Shown: piece after piece, positions 33,598 through 42,087 of the stretch
Numbering within the stretch: the stretch's first letter is position 1
How the letters are laid out: the number at the start of each line of letters is the position of its first letter
Assembly: GCF_030151385.1 (NCBI RefSeq)
Contig: NZ_JASLDS010000061.1
Span: forward strand, 1 to 64,000
Reading direction: 5' to 3'
DNA from: Soonwooa sp.
GTDB lineage: Bacteria; Bacteroidota; Bacteroidia; Flavobacteriales; Weeksellaceae
Length of the DNA: 64,000 bases
Position numbers and translations under genes: made by a program
The notes under the pieces: generated by a model
The model's database searches: none
Seen by the model: only the letters and a program-made list of their open reading frames with translations
Told to the model about the DNA's origin: nothing

Positions 33598-34363
33598 TTT
33601 TTTATTTCTCATATTATTTTCATTATCGATACCCGTTTTTGGACAAATGGAGGTTGATACTGTTACCACAGAATTGCAAAATCCAGCAGATAGAAAACTG
33701 GTGGAAACGGACTCTATTTTAAAAACAAATTACCAAACAGATAATACGATAACCACGAGAAGTTTCAGTCCTAATTATTACAAAAAATATCAAAGCGAAG
33801 ATTTCGATTATCGATTAACAAAACCGCGCGAATCTATTTTCGCAAAGTTTGCAAAATGGCTAGACAAAGTACTTAACACTCTATTTGGAAATATTGATTC
33901 GCCTAATGTACCCAAATATTCGGATATTGTTTTTAGGTTTTTTGTTATTTTGTTGGTGGGCTTTTTATTGTATTTCATCATTACAAAATTCCTATTAAAA
34001 GAAGGAAATCTGTTTTTTAGCAAGAAGAATAAAAAGTTGAAAATCGCGACGGAAGATCTAAAGGAGAATATCCACGAAATTAATTTTGAAAAAACAATTG
34101 CGGATTACGAAGGGCAATCCAACTACAGAATGGCAACGCGTTATCAGTTTTTGTTGTTGTTAAAAAAACTATCCGACCGCAAATTGATTGACTGGAACAT
34201 CGAAAAAACAAACAGAGACTACAGCCAAGAACTAAAAAATCCAGAACAGAAAACACAATTCAATCGACTGACTTATATTTTCGAAAATGTTTGGTATGGC
34301 GAAATTGACCTCGATCAAGAACGTTACCAAGCCTTTAAATCTTATTTTAATAACTTCAAGTAA
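33590..34363 (+). CDS. DUF4129 domain protein
   Basis: The ATG at 33590 gives 258 residues with a signal peptide ending VFGQ, a periplasmic stretch, one membrane segment (about residues 125-145, VFRFFVILLVGFLLYFIITKFL) and a cytoplasmic C-terminal DUF4129 domain with RMATRYQFLLLLKKLSDRKLIDW and YSQELKN. DUF4129 is a fixed partner of MoxR/DUF58 loci and of transglutaminase-like proteins. The stop and the next start share a base. Confidence 0.85.
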   Translation: MRSFLFLILFSLSIPVFGQMEVDTVTTELQNPADRKLVETDSILKTNYQTDNTITTRSFSPNYYKKYQSEDFDYRLTKPRESIFAKFAKWLDKVLNTLFGNIDSPNVPKYSDIVFRFFVILLVGFLLYFIITKFLLKEGNLFFSKKNKKLKIATEDLKENIHEINFEKTIADYEGQSNYRMATRYQFLLLLKKLSDRKLIDWNIEKTNRDYSQELKNPEQKTQFNRLTYIFENVWYGEIDLDQERYQAFKSYFNNFK

Positions 34364-35535
34364 TGAGTAAAAATTTCAAAATATACATTGGCATTTTTCT
34401 CGTTATCCTCGTTATAATGGGAATTTTCCAAGTTAATAGAAAACCGATTTTGGATTGGCGCAAAAATTTTGACCCCAATTCCAAATCGCCTTTTGGACTT
34501 TTTGTATTCAACAAAGAGGCCGATCAACTTTTTGGAGGAAAACTCGAGCGCCTTAAGGAATCGCCTTATGATTATTATTCCAAGGAAAAAAATCTCGATA
34601 AGCACAATATTTTAATTATCGAAAAATCTTTTGACACCGAATCTTGGAACAAAATTTTCACGCAGGTTAAAAATGGATCGAATGCAATGATTATTGCAAG
34701 AAAGCTTCCTGAAAAACTGGAAGATAGCCTCAAATTCCGACTTTTCGTTAATAATTCTGACGATGAATACAACTTAGAATTTACAGATAAAAAGTTACAA
34801 TCTGATACGCTTTTCATTAACCGACTTCCAGACAATAAAGGATTTACAAAGATTGATAAAAACATCGAAATTTTAGGTTATAACAAAACCAAAGGTGGAG
34901 GAGATGATGTTTACAAAAACGCGAATTTTATCAAGGTTAAATATGGTTCGGGTAACTTTTATTTGTTTGCAGAGCCAATTGCAATTTCGAATTATTATCT
35001 TTTAAAATCACGATCAGCATATCCAGCGAAAATATTTTCGTTCTTGCCACAGCAGAAAACACTTTGGTTTACCGAAACACGATCAGCAGGCAACTCACAG
35101 TCGCCAATGCGTTTTATTCTTGCCAATCCGCCATTGCGATATGCGCTTTACATTGCGGTTTTGGGACTTGTATTATTTATGATTTTTAATGCTAAACGAA
35201 AACAACGTATTGTCCCAATTGTCGAACCTTTAAAGAATACGTCTTTGGAATTTGTAAAAAGTATCGGGAATTTGTACTTACAAGAAGGCGATTTTCATGA
35301 TATGATGGCAAAGAAGGCGCAGTACTTTTTACACAGAATTCGATTGGATTTGTTAATCGATACTTCCAATTTGGATGAGGATTTTACTAAAAAATTACAA
35401 TTAAAAACAGGTGTCAAAATAGAAACAATTCAGGAAGCTGTATCTTTAATCAAGAAAGCGCAAGATCCTTATTCTAATGTTATGAAGGAGGATTTTATCA
35501 AAATGAATAGTTTGTTAGATGACATTTTAAAATAG
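34363..35535 (+). CDS. DUF4350 domain protein
   Basis: The 390-residue protein has an N-terminal membrane segment (about 5-22), an extracytoplasmic DUF4350 domain (SPFGLFVFNKEADQLFGGKL, LIIEKSF, GNFYLFAEPIAISNYYLL), a second membrane segment near residues 262-282 and a C-terminal cytoplasmic helical part with a LYLQEGDFHDMMAKKAQYFL stretch. It belongs to the MoxR/DUF58/DUF4129 cluster; the family resembles glutamine amidotransferase folds without clear catalytic residues. Confidence 0.8.
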   Translation: MSKNFKIYIGIFLVILVIMGIFQVNRKPILDWRKNFDPNSKSPFGLFVFNKEADQLFGGKLERLKESPYDYYSKEKNLDKHNILIIEKSFDTESWNKIFTQVKNGSNAMIIARKLPEKLEDSLKFRLFVNNSDDEYNLEFTDKKLQSDTLFINRLPDNKGFTKIDKNIEILGYNKTKGGGDDVYKNANFIKVKYGSGNFYLFAEPIAISNYYLLKSRSAYPAKIFSFLPQQKTLWFTETRSAGNSQSPMRFILANPPLRYALYIAVLGLVLFMIFNAKRKQRIVPIVEPLKNTSLEFVKSIGNLYLQEGDFHDMMAKKAQYFLHRIRLDLLIDTSNLDEDFTKKLQLKTGVKIETIQEAVSLIKKAQDPYSNVMKEDFIKMNSLLDDILK

Positions 35536-35554
35536 ATTTTGAAAATTAAAAATT

Positions 35555-36547
35555 ATGGAACAACAAGATCAACCAAGCAACGCTTTTAAGTCCAGAATCG
35601 ATATGTCTGAGCTGAGTAACAGTTTGCACCTCATAAAACAAGAGATTTCTAAAGTTATTGTCGGACAAGACAAAATGATCGAGCATCTTTTGGCTGCGCT
35701 TTTATCCAACGGACATGTGTTGATAGAAGGTGTTCCGGGTGTTGCAAAGACCATTACATCAAAACTTTTGGCAAAGACCATTGATGTTGATTTTAGCAGA
35801 ATCCAGTTTACACCCGATTTGATGCCATCGGATATTTTGGGAACTTCGGTTTTTAATGTTAAAGAATCTGATTTTAATTTTAAAAAAGGACCAATTTTCT
35901 CAAATTTCATTTTGATTGACGAGATCAACCGTTCGCCAGCAAAGACGCAATCGGCTTTGTTTGAGGTGATGGAAGAGCGCCAAATTACCATGGATGGTGT
36001 GACTTATCCAATGGATGAACCGTTTTTGGTTATCGCCACACAAAACCCAATCGAGCACGAAGGGACTTATCGTTTGCCAGAAGCACAGCTAGACCGTTTC
36101 CTATTCAAGATAGAAGTTGGTTATCCAGACCTTAATCAAGAAATTGAAATTATTAAAAACCAACATCAAAGCAAATTAAACGACAAAACAGAAGTCGTTA
36201 ACAAAGTCGTTTCGGGTAAGCAGTTGAAGATTTATCAAGACTTGGTAAAAGATGTTGTTGTCGAAGAAAAACTCCTAGAATATATCGCAAAGATCATTGT
36301 TAACACAAGAGAAAATCAATTCTTATATCTTGGTGCTTCGCCTAGAGCAAGTTTGGCATTATTAACGGCAGGTAAGGCATTTGCTGCAATTCGTGGTCGT
36401 GATTTTGTAACACCTGACGATATTAAAGAAGCTGCTTTTGCTGTGTTAAGACATAGAGTTATTGTTGCGCCAGAACGCGAAATGGAAGGTTTGACAGCCG
36501 ACGAAATTATCCGCCAAATTTTAGAATCAATTGAGATTCCACGTTAG
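35555..36547 (+). CDS. MoxR family AAA+ ATPase
   Basis: The 330-residue protein has Walker A GVPGVAKT (59-66), Walker B and sensor motifs (IFSNFILIDEINRSPAKTQSAL, VIATQNPIEHEGTYRLPEAQLDRFLFK). MoxR ATPases act as chaperones for the assembly of complexes with DUF58 or VWA partners. It is followed 17 bases later by a DUF58 gene. Confidence 0.95.
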   Translation: MEQQDQPSNAFKSRIDMSELSNSLHLIKQEISKVIVGQDKMIEHLLAALLSNGHVLIEGVPGVAKTITSKLLAKTIDVDFSRIQFTPDLMPSDILGTSVFNVKESDFNFKKGPIFSNFILIDEINRSPAKTQSALFEVMEERQITMDGVTYPMDEPFLVIATQNPIEHEGTYRLPEAQLDRFLFKIEVGYPDLNQEIEIIKNQHQSKLNDKTEVVNKVVSGKQLKIYQDLVKDVVVEEKLLEYIAKIIVNTRENQFLYLGASPRASLALLTAGKAFAAIRGRDFVTPDDIKEAAFAVLRHRVIVAPEREMEGLTADEIIRQILESIEIPR

Positions 36548-36564
36548 GTTTTTTAAGAAAAAAT

Positions 36565-37887
36565 ATGAAAGCACTTTACCTAAATAACAGATTATTCTTC
36601 GCGCTAATATTAGCGGGAGTTATCTATGTTTTGGCTTTCTTTTTTCCAGTCCTCATGTGGCCAGCACACATTGTTTTGATTTTGATACTGGTCATAACTT
36701 TTGTCGATTACCTTATTTTATTTAATGTAAAAGAAGGAATAAAAGCGCAAAGGATGATACCTGAAAAATTATCAAATGGCGACCAAAATCCTGTTAGAAT
36801 TGATGTTAAAAGCAACTATCCTTTCAAGACTGACATAAAAATTATTGACGAAATTCCGTTTCAATTTCAAAAGCGCGATTTTTTTATTAATAAAAAGTTA
36901 GAAGCGCATGCGGAAGCGTCTATGCAGTATATTTTGGAACCGAAAGAACGCGGTGAATATAGTTTTGGAAGCTTAAATATCTTCGCGAATTCGCCAATTG
37001 GATTTGTTGCCAAACGTTTTCAGTTTCAAAAAGATTCGACTTTGCCGAGCTATCCGTCATTTATTCATTTAAGAAAGTATGAATTGATGGCACTTCAAAA
37101 TGAGTTTTTGCTTGGTGGTATTAAAAAGATTCGCAAGCTTGGACATACCATGGAATTTGAACAAATCCGCGAATATGTACAAGGTGACGACATCCGAAGC
37201 ATCAACTGGAAAGCAACATCCAAAACCAATCGATTAATGGTCAATCAATATCAAGATGAAAAATCGCAACGCATTGTGATGCTCATTGACAAAGGTCGTA
37301 CGATGAAGATGCCTTTCAATGGATTGAGTCTTTTGGATTATTCGATCAACGCAACGATGGCTTTGTCACACATTATTCTTAAAAAAGGTGATCGCGCTGG
37401 TATGATGTCGTTCTCAAAAAAGACAGAAAATCGTGTTCCTGCTGATAATAAATCTGGGCAACTTCGTAAGATTTCTGAGGCTTTGTACAACATCCAAACT
37501 AACTTTTTCGAGAGTGATTATAACGGACTTTACCAAGACATAAAATTTAGTCTCAACCAACGAAGTCTGGTTTTGCTATTTACAAATTTTGAAACTTTGG
37601 ATGCGCTAAATCGTCAAATTAAATATTTGCGAGGTATTGCTAAAAACCATTTATTGGTAGTTGTGTTTTTTAAAAATGCTGAAATTAATACTTTATTAAA
37701 AACCAATCCCGAAAGCATCCAAGAAATCTACGACGAGATTATCGCAGAGAAGTTTGAGTTCGAGAAAAAATTGATTATTCAAGAATTAAAAAAATACGGA
37801 ATCCATTCTGTTTATACACTTCCTGAGAACCTTAACATTGATGTTATCAATAAGTATTTGGAGATAAAAGCGCGCGGAATTTTGTAA
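36565..37887 (+). CDS. DUF58 domain protein
   Basis: The 440-residue protein has two N-terminal membrane segments (residues about 10-30 and 33-50), a beta domain, and the DUF58 core with REYVQGDDIRSINWKATSKTNRLM followed by a VWA-like fold (QRIVMLIDKGRTM). It is the usual partner of MoxR. The cluster ends here; no BatA/BatB genes follow in the window. Confidence 0.93.
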   Translation: MKALYLNNRLFFALILAGVIYVLAFFFPVLMWPAHIVLILILVITFVDYLILFNVKEGIKAQRMIPEKLSNGDQNPVRIDVKSNYPFKTDIKIIDEIPFQFQKRDFFINKKLEAHAEASMQYILEPKERGEYSFGSLNIFANSPIGFVAKRFQFQKDSTLPSYPSFIHLRKYELMALQNEFLLGGIKKIRKLGHTMEFEQIREYVQGDDIRSINWKATSKTNRLMVNQYQDEKSQRIVMLIDKGRTMKMPFNGLSLLDYSINATMALSHIILKKGDRAGMMSFSKKTENRVPADNKSGQLRKISEALYNIQTNFFESDYNGLYQDIKFSLNQRSLVLLFTNFETLDALNRQIKYLRGIAKNHLLVVVFFKNAEINTLLKTNPESIQEIYDEIIAEKFEFEKKLIIQELKKYGIHSVYTLPENLNIDVINKYLEIKARGIL

Positions 37888-37894
37888 TTTTACA

Positions 37895-37948
37895 CGAGAA
37901 TTCTCGAAACAATTTTTCTTGCTTCCCATCGAAAAATCACTCGAATTT
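37895..37948 (-). repeat. Intergenic hairpin repeat, family A copy 2
   Basis: Reversed, it reads TTCGAGTGATTTTTC ahead of GAAAAATTGTTTCGAG, the same order as in copy 1 at 1070-1136. The inner arms ATTTTTC (37912-37918) and GAAAAAT (37931-37937) pair. CGAGAATTCTCG (37895-37906) is a separate perfect palindrome at one edge. Confidence 0.5.
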
Positions 37949-37979
37949 ACGCACTTAGTAATACTATAAAAATTTAAAA

Positions 37980-38399
37980 ATGAAAATACAACTTAATAGA
38001 ATTAATGACGATTATTTGTTTGAATGTAGCAATCAAAATGGACATTCGATTTTAATTGATAATACGTCACAAGAAGGAGCAACAGGTGTTTCGCCAATGG
38101 AAACGGTTTTAATGGCAGTTGCAGGTTGTAGCGGAATTGATGTTGTTTCGATTCTTAAAAAGCAAAGACAAACGATTACGGATTTCAAAGCTGAAGTTGA
38201 AGGCGAGCGTGTACAGGTTGACGACGCAAAACCTTTTAAACGCATTAAAGTTATCTTTAGACTAGAAGGCGAGATCGATCCTAAAAAAGCGCAAAAAGCA
38301 GCGGAACTTTCATTTGAAAAATATTGTTCGGTTTCTAAAACTTTGGAACCTAATGTTGAAGTTAGCTACGAAGTCTTTGTTAATGGAGAAAAAGCTTAA
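37980..38399 (+). CDS. OsmC family protein
   Basis: The 139-residue protein belongs to the YhfA-like branch of OsmC with a Cys in AVAGCSGIDVV and another in FEKYCSVSKTL. These are the family redox pair. It is only distantly like the OsmC at 650. A terminator follows at 38427. Confidence 0.87.
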   Translation: MKIQLNRINDDYLFECSNQNGHSILIDNTSQEGATGVSPMETVLMAVAGCSGIDVVSILKKQRQTITDFKAEVEGERVQVDDAKPFKRIKVIFRLEGEIDPKKAQKAAELSFEKYCSVSKTLEPNVEVSYEVFVNGEKA

Positions 38400-38426
38400 G
38401 TTTAAACTAAAAATTTAGATAAGAAA

Positions 38427-38455
38427 AAAGTCAGCAATTATGCTGACTTTTCTAT
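38427..38455. terminator. Terminator between convergent genes
   Basis: AAAGTCAGCA (38427-38436) pairs with TGCTGACTTT (38441-38450) over a 4-base loop with A and T flanks. Confidence 0.88.
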
Positions 38456-38471
38456 TTTTGAAAGAATGGTT

Positions 38472-39422
38472 TTATTTTTTAATCAAACCTAATTCTATTA
38501 ATCTTTCTGTTAAGAATTCACCTGCGGTGATGTCTTCGAAAGCTTTTGGATGTTCGTCGTCAATTGTATTTTCTAGAACATTTAATGGCATTTCGCTGAT
38601 TGGATGCATAAAGAATGGAATCGAAAAACGTGACGTTCCCCACAATTCTCTTGGCGGATTTACAACTTGGTGAATGGTAGATTTTAATTTGTTGTTAGAA
38701 TGTCTAGACAACATATCACCAACGTTAATCACTAATTCGTCATCTTGTGCAATCGCGTCAATCCATTCACCTTTATGGTTCTGAACTTGAAGTCCTTTAC
38801 CTTGTGCGCCCATCAACAACGTAATCAAGTTAATATCACCGTGTGCAGCTGCTCTCACAGCATCTTTTGGCTCGTCTTGGATTGGTGGATAATGGATAGG
38901 ACGTAGGATTGAATTTCCATTTTTGATGTAGTTGTCAAAATAGAATTCGTCCAAACCTAAGTAAATTGCCAAAGCACGCAACACATAAATACCCGTTTTT
39001 TCTAATTTCTGATAAGCTTCTTTACCAACTTTATTGAATTTTGGTAACTCATCAACCATCACATTTTTCGGATATTCTGCCTCTAATTTTGGATTGTTTT
39101 CGACATATTGCCCAAAGTGCCAAAACTCCTTAAGATCGCCAGTTGTCCGACCTTTTGCAGATTCTTTACCAAAAGAAACATAACCACGTTGTCCTCCAAT
39201 ACCTGGAATCTCATATTTAGCTTTGGTTTCTAAAGGAAGGTTGAAAAAGTTGCGTACTTCTGAGTACAGATTTTCAACCAATTGGTCATCAAGAAAGTGA
39301 CCTTTAAGTGCTACAAAGCCGATGTCTTCGTAGGCTTTACCGATTTCATTTACAAATTTTTGTTTACGTATCGGATCATCCGATAGGAAATCACGCAAGT
39401 CAACACTAGGAATGTTTTGCAT
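38472..39422 (-). CDS. 2OG-Fe(II) oxygenase, isopenicillin N synthase-like
   Basis: The 316-residue protein has a DIOX_N domain (residues about 5-120) and a C-terminal 2OG-Fe(II) core with iron ligands His194 and Asp196 (AAHGDINLITLL) and His251 (STIHQV), and Arg265 in RFSIPFF for 2-oxoglutarate. Bacterial members of this group oxidise small molecules; the substrate is unknown. It is a single gene with its own start. Confidence 0.9.
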   Translation of the reverse strand: MQNIPSVDLRDFLSDDPIRKQKFVNEIGKAYEDIGFVALKGHFLDDQLVENLYSEVRNFFNLPLETKAKYEIPGIGGQRGYVSFGKESAKGRTTGDLKEFWHFGQYVENNPKLEAEYPKNVMVDELPKFNKVGKEAYQKLEKTGIYVLRALAIYLGLDEFYFDNYIKNGNSILRPIHYPPIQDEPKDAVRAAAHGDINLITLLMGAQGKGLQVQNHKGEWIDAIAQDDELVINVGDMLSRHSNNKLKSTIHQVVNPPRELWGTSRFSIPFFMHPISEMPLNVLENTIDDEHPKAFEDITAGEFLTERLIELGLIKK

Positions 39423-39580
39423 TGTTTGTAATTTTTATACGAATGTAAATTTAAGCAATTTTTCAAAGGCTGTAATAATATTTAATAACAAATTATTTTA
39501 AACCTTAAAAGCTGCGAAGTTTAAGTTTAAAAAAAGTAAAAGCATTACTTGCTTTAAACCATTTAAAAAATTAAACCATA

Positions 39581-39611
39581 AAAAAACAGCTTCATTTTCA
39601 TAAAGCTGTTT
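39581..39611 (-). terminator. Terminator of rho
   Basis: AAACAGCTT (39584-39592) pairs with AAGCTGTTT (39603-39611); on the minus strand a T run follows. Confidence 0.8.
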
Positions 39612-39633
39612 AGGAAATATTTTAAGCAAAATC

Positions 39634-41421
39634 TTATTTGTTCATTGACATTAAGAATTCTTCGTTGTTGCGTGTGTTCTTCATGTTTTTCATCACAAAG
39701 TCCATTGCTTCTACAGGATTCATGTCAGAAAGGTATTTTCTCATAATCCACATACGTTGTTGTGTTACTTCGTCTTGAAGCAAGTCGTCACGACGTGTAC
39801 TAGAAGACACCAAATCTACTGCTGGATAAATACGCTTATTGGCAATTTTTCTGTCCAATTGCAATTCCATATTTCCTGTCCCTTTGAATTCTTCAAAGAT
39901 CACTTCGTCCATTTTTGATCCAGTGTCGATAAGAGCGGTTGCGATAATCGTCAAGGATCCGCCACCTTCAATCTTACGAGCAGCTCCAAAGAAACGTTTT
40001 GGCTTGTGAAGCGCATTAGCATCAACACCACCAGAAAGAATCTTTCCAGATGCTGGTGTAACTGTGTTATAAGCTCTTGCCAAACGCGTGATAGAATCTA
40101 ATAAAATCACAACATCGTGACCACATTCTACCATTCTTTGCGCTTTTGACAAAACAAGGTTCGCCACTTTAACATGTTTTTCTGCAGCCTCATCAAAAGT
40201 CGAAGCAATAACTTCTGCATTCACACTTCTTTGCATATCGGTAACTTCCTCTGGACGTTCGTCGATCAAAAGTACCATCATGTAAGCTTCTGGATGGTTT
40301 GCAGAAATTGCGTTGGCGATATCTTTTAATAAAATCGTTTTACCAGTTTTCGGTTGCGCCACAATCATCGCACGTTGACCTTTACCAATTGGTGCAAAAA
40401 GATCTACAATTCTTGTTGATAAAGTTGAATTCCTACCTGCAAGATTAAATTTCTCTTGAGGAAAAAGCGGTGTCAAATATTCGAAAGCAACACGATCTTT
40501 GATAAATTCTAAATCTCTACCATTAACTTCTGTTGACTTTTGCAAAGAGAAATATTTTTCACCTTCTTTTGGAAGTCTAACGATACCTTTAACAGTGTCA
40601 CCAGTTTTAAGACCATAATTTCTAATCTGCGCCGTTGACACATAAACATCGTCTGGCGAAGAGATATAACTAAAATCCGAAGAACGTAAAAATCCATAGT
40701 TGTCTGGAAGAATCTCCAAAACACCTTCAATCGTTACAAGTCCATCAAAATTGAAGTCTTTCTTAGCTGGCGCTTCTTCCTGCTGAGATTGCTGTTCTTT
40801 ATTCTGATTATTTTGGTTATGGTTCTGTTGTTGGTTGCCGCGATTTTGGTTTTGTTGACCTTGAGAATTCTTGTTTTGATGTTGCGGCTTTTGCGTTTGC
40901 TGTGGTTTGGAAGCAGCAGCTTCTACTGGTGTAGTGTTTGTTGGGCTCTCGGGCTGCGTTTCTGCGTTGTTAGCATCTTCAGCTTTTGGTTCTTCCGTTT
41001 TTGGAAGTCTCTTGCGAGGTCTTTTTGTTGTTTTGTTTTCTGCTTCCTGTTCCGAAGTTGCTTCTGCTGTTGGCGTTTCTGCTACTGGAGCAGCAACTGC
41101 TTTCTCTTCAACTTTTGCTTCTTCGGCTGGAGCAGCTTCTGTAGCAACTGGCTCTGGTTTAGCTTTTGGCTTTCTTCCAGGTCTTTTGGCTGGTGTTGCT
41201 TTTGGTTCTGCAGCGTCTTCTTTAATTTCCACTTCCTTCATAAGTTGGTTGTTGGCTTCTAAGTAGGATTTTATTTCGGTTTGATGCGTTGACTGATAAT
41301 CTAAAATCGCAAAAACCACTTGTTCGTGTTCGGGTTTTCGACTGATTTTAACGCCTAAATCTTTTGAAATTTGAGTCAATTCGTCAAGCGACTTTGACTT
41401 CAGCGTATCAATGTTAAACAT
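39634..41421 (-). CDS. rho: Transcription termination factor Rho with disordered insertion
   Basis: Rho is the RNA helicase that ends transcription. At 595 residues it is about 170 longer than the enterobacterial protein. An N-terminal SAP-like helical domain (residues 1-60) is followed by a low-complexity region (62-221): Ala/Pro/Glu/Lys-rich, then Gln/Asn-rich at 172-215. RNA-binding domain follows (GVLEILPDNYGFLRS) and then the motor with Walker A PKTGKT (357-362). A disordered insertion of this kind is known in Bacteroides Rho. Promoter is at 41508-41538. Confidence 0.95.
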   Translation of the reverse strand: MFNIDTLKSKSLDELTQISKDLGVKISRKPEHEQVVFAILDYQSTHQTEIKSYLEANNQLMKEVEIKEDAAEPKATPAKRPGRKPKAKPEPVATEAAPAEEAKVEEKAVAAPVAETPTAEATSEQEAENKTTKRPRKRLPKTEEPKAEDANNAETQPESPTNTTPVEAAASKPQQTQKPQHQNKNSQGQQNQNRGNQQQNHNQNNQNKEQQSQQEEAPAKKDFNFDGLVTIEGVLEILPDNYGFLRSSDFSYISSPDDVYVSTAQIRNYGLKTGDTVKGIVRLPKEGEKYFSLQKSTEVNGRDLEFIKDRVAFEYLTPLFPQEKFNLAGRNSTLSTRIVDLFAPIGKGQRAMIVAQPKTGKTILLKDIANAISANHPEAYMMVLLIDERPEEVTDMQRSVNAEVIASTFDEAAEKHVKVANLVLSKAQRMVECGHDVVILLDSITRLARAYNTVTPASGKILSGGVDANALHKPKRFFGAARKIEGGGSLTIIATALIDTGSKMDEVIFEEFKGTGNMELQLDRKIANKRIYPAVDLVSSSTRRDDLLQDEVTQQRMWIMRKYLSDMNPVEAMDFVMKNMKNTRNNEEFLMSMNK

Positions 41422-41507
41422 AAATGTTGTAAAAATATTGTATTTTAAAACTTTGTAAGTAAGAAAGTTAAACCAGGCGGTCTATTATTTTCCGAGTGAT
41501 TACTATG

Positions 41508-41538
41508 CAAATCTACATTAATTTTTGAAATACGCAAA
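41508..41538 (-). promoter_or_regulatory. rho promoter, TTTG-N19-TAGATTTG
   Basis: On the minus strand TTTG (41538-41535) is 19 bases from TAGATTTG (41515-41508), a full match to the Bacteroidota consensus. It gives a 5' leader of about 80 bases for rho. Confidence 0.75.
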
Positions 41539-41554
41539 AATTATTTTAAATTTG
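41524..41554 (+). promoter_or_regulatory. DUF4293 gene promoter, TTTG-N19-TAAATTTG
   Basis: TTTG (41524-41527), 19 bases, then TAAATTTG (41547-41554). It interleaves with the rho promoter, so RNA polymerase can hold only one of the two at a time. Confidence 0.75.
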
Positions 41555-41594
41555 CCTAATCTTTTAAAGACAAAGAAGATACTTACAAAAAAAT

Positions 41595-41984
41595 ATGATC
41601 CAAAGAATACAGTCTGTCACCATGTTTTTTGCTGTACTATCAGCAGTTTTTCTATTTTTAACATCGCAAGATGTTAACATAATAGAAAGTGTGCCAGTAA
41701 TGCTAATTGCATGTATTGTACTTGTATTGTTAGGATTGTTGAGTATTTTCAGTTTTAAAAATAGAAAACGACAAATTCTACTGAACAACATCAGTATTGT
41801 TATAAACGCTTTGTTGATCGGTTTGTTGGGATATTGGTTACTAAATCTATCCGGAGGAATTAGTTTTCCTGAGAAGGGTATTGAGCCAGTTTTTCCGTTG
41901 TTGGCGATTATCTTTTTACTTATGAGTAATTTGTATATCCGTCGCGACGAAAGGCTCGTAAAATCTGTAGACCGTCTACGATAA
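41595..41984 (+). CDS. DUF4293 family membrane protein
   Basis: The 129-residue protein has four membrane segments in a MIQRIQSVTMFFAVLSAVFLF start typical for the DUF4293 family. A conserved C-terminal RRDERLVKSVDRLR is cytoplasmic. Its function is not known; in Bacteroidota it is often next to rho. A terminator follows. Confidence 0.8.
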   Translation: MIQRIQSVTMFFAVLSAVFLFLTSQDVNIIESVPVMLIACIVLVLLGLLSIFSFKNRKRQILLNNISIVINALLIGLLGYWLLNLSGGISFPEKGIEPVFPLLAIIFLLMSNLYIRRDERLVKSVDRLR

Positions 41985-42009
41985 ATCTTACAACGATTTT
42001 TTTGAGTTT

Positions 42010-42040
42010 AAACAGCTTCTTATTAAGGAGCTGTTTTTTT
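42010..42040 (+). terminator. Terminator of the DUF4293 gene
   Basis: A 12-bp stem (42010-42021 with 42025-42036, one G-T pair) over a 3-base loop is followed by a T run. Confidence 0.88.
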
Positions 42041-42069
42041 TATGTTATTACGGAAATGCATTACATTTG
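42039..42069 (+). promoter_or_regulatory. ABC exporter promoter
   Basis: TACATTTG (42062-42069) matches the -7 consensus, and TTTA stands 19 bases upstream at the -33 place, overlapping the T run of the previous terminator. Confidence 0.5.
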
Positions 42070-42087
42070 TAGCTTAATCAATTTTCA

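Noticed and set aside
40789..41266. Long plus-strand frames opposite the rho N-terminal region
   Set aside because: They are antisense images of the Gln/Asn/Ala-rich low-complexity codons of rho.
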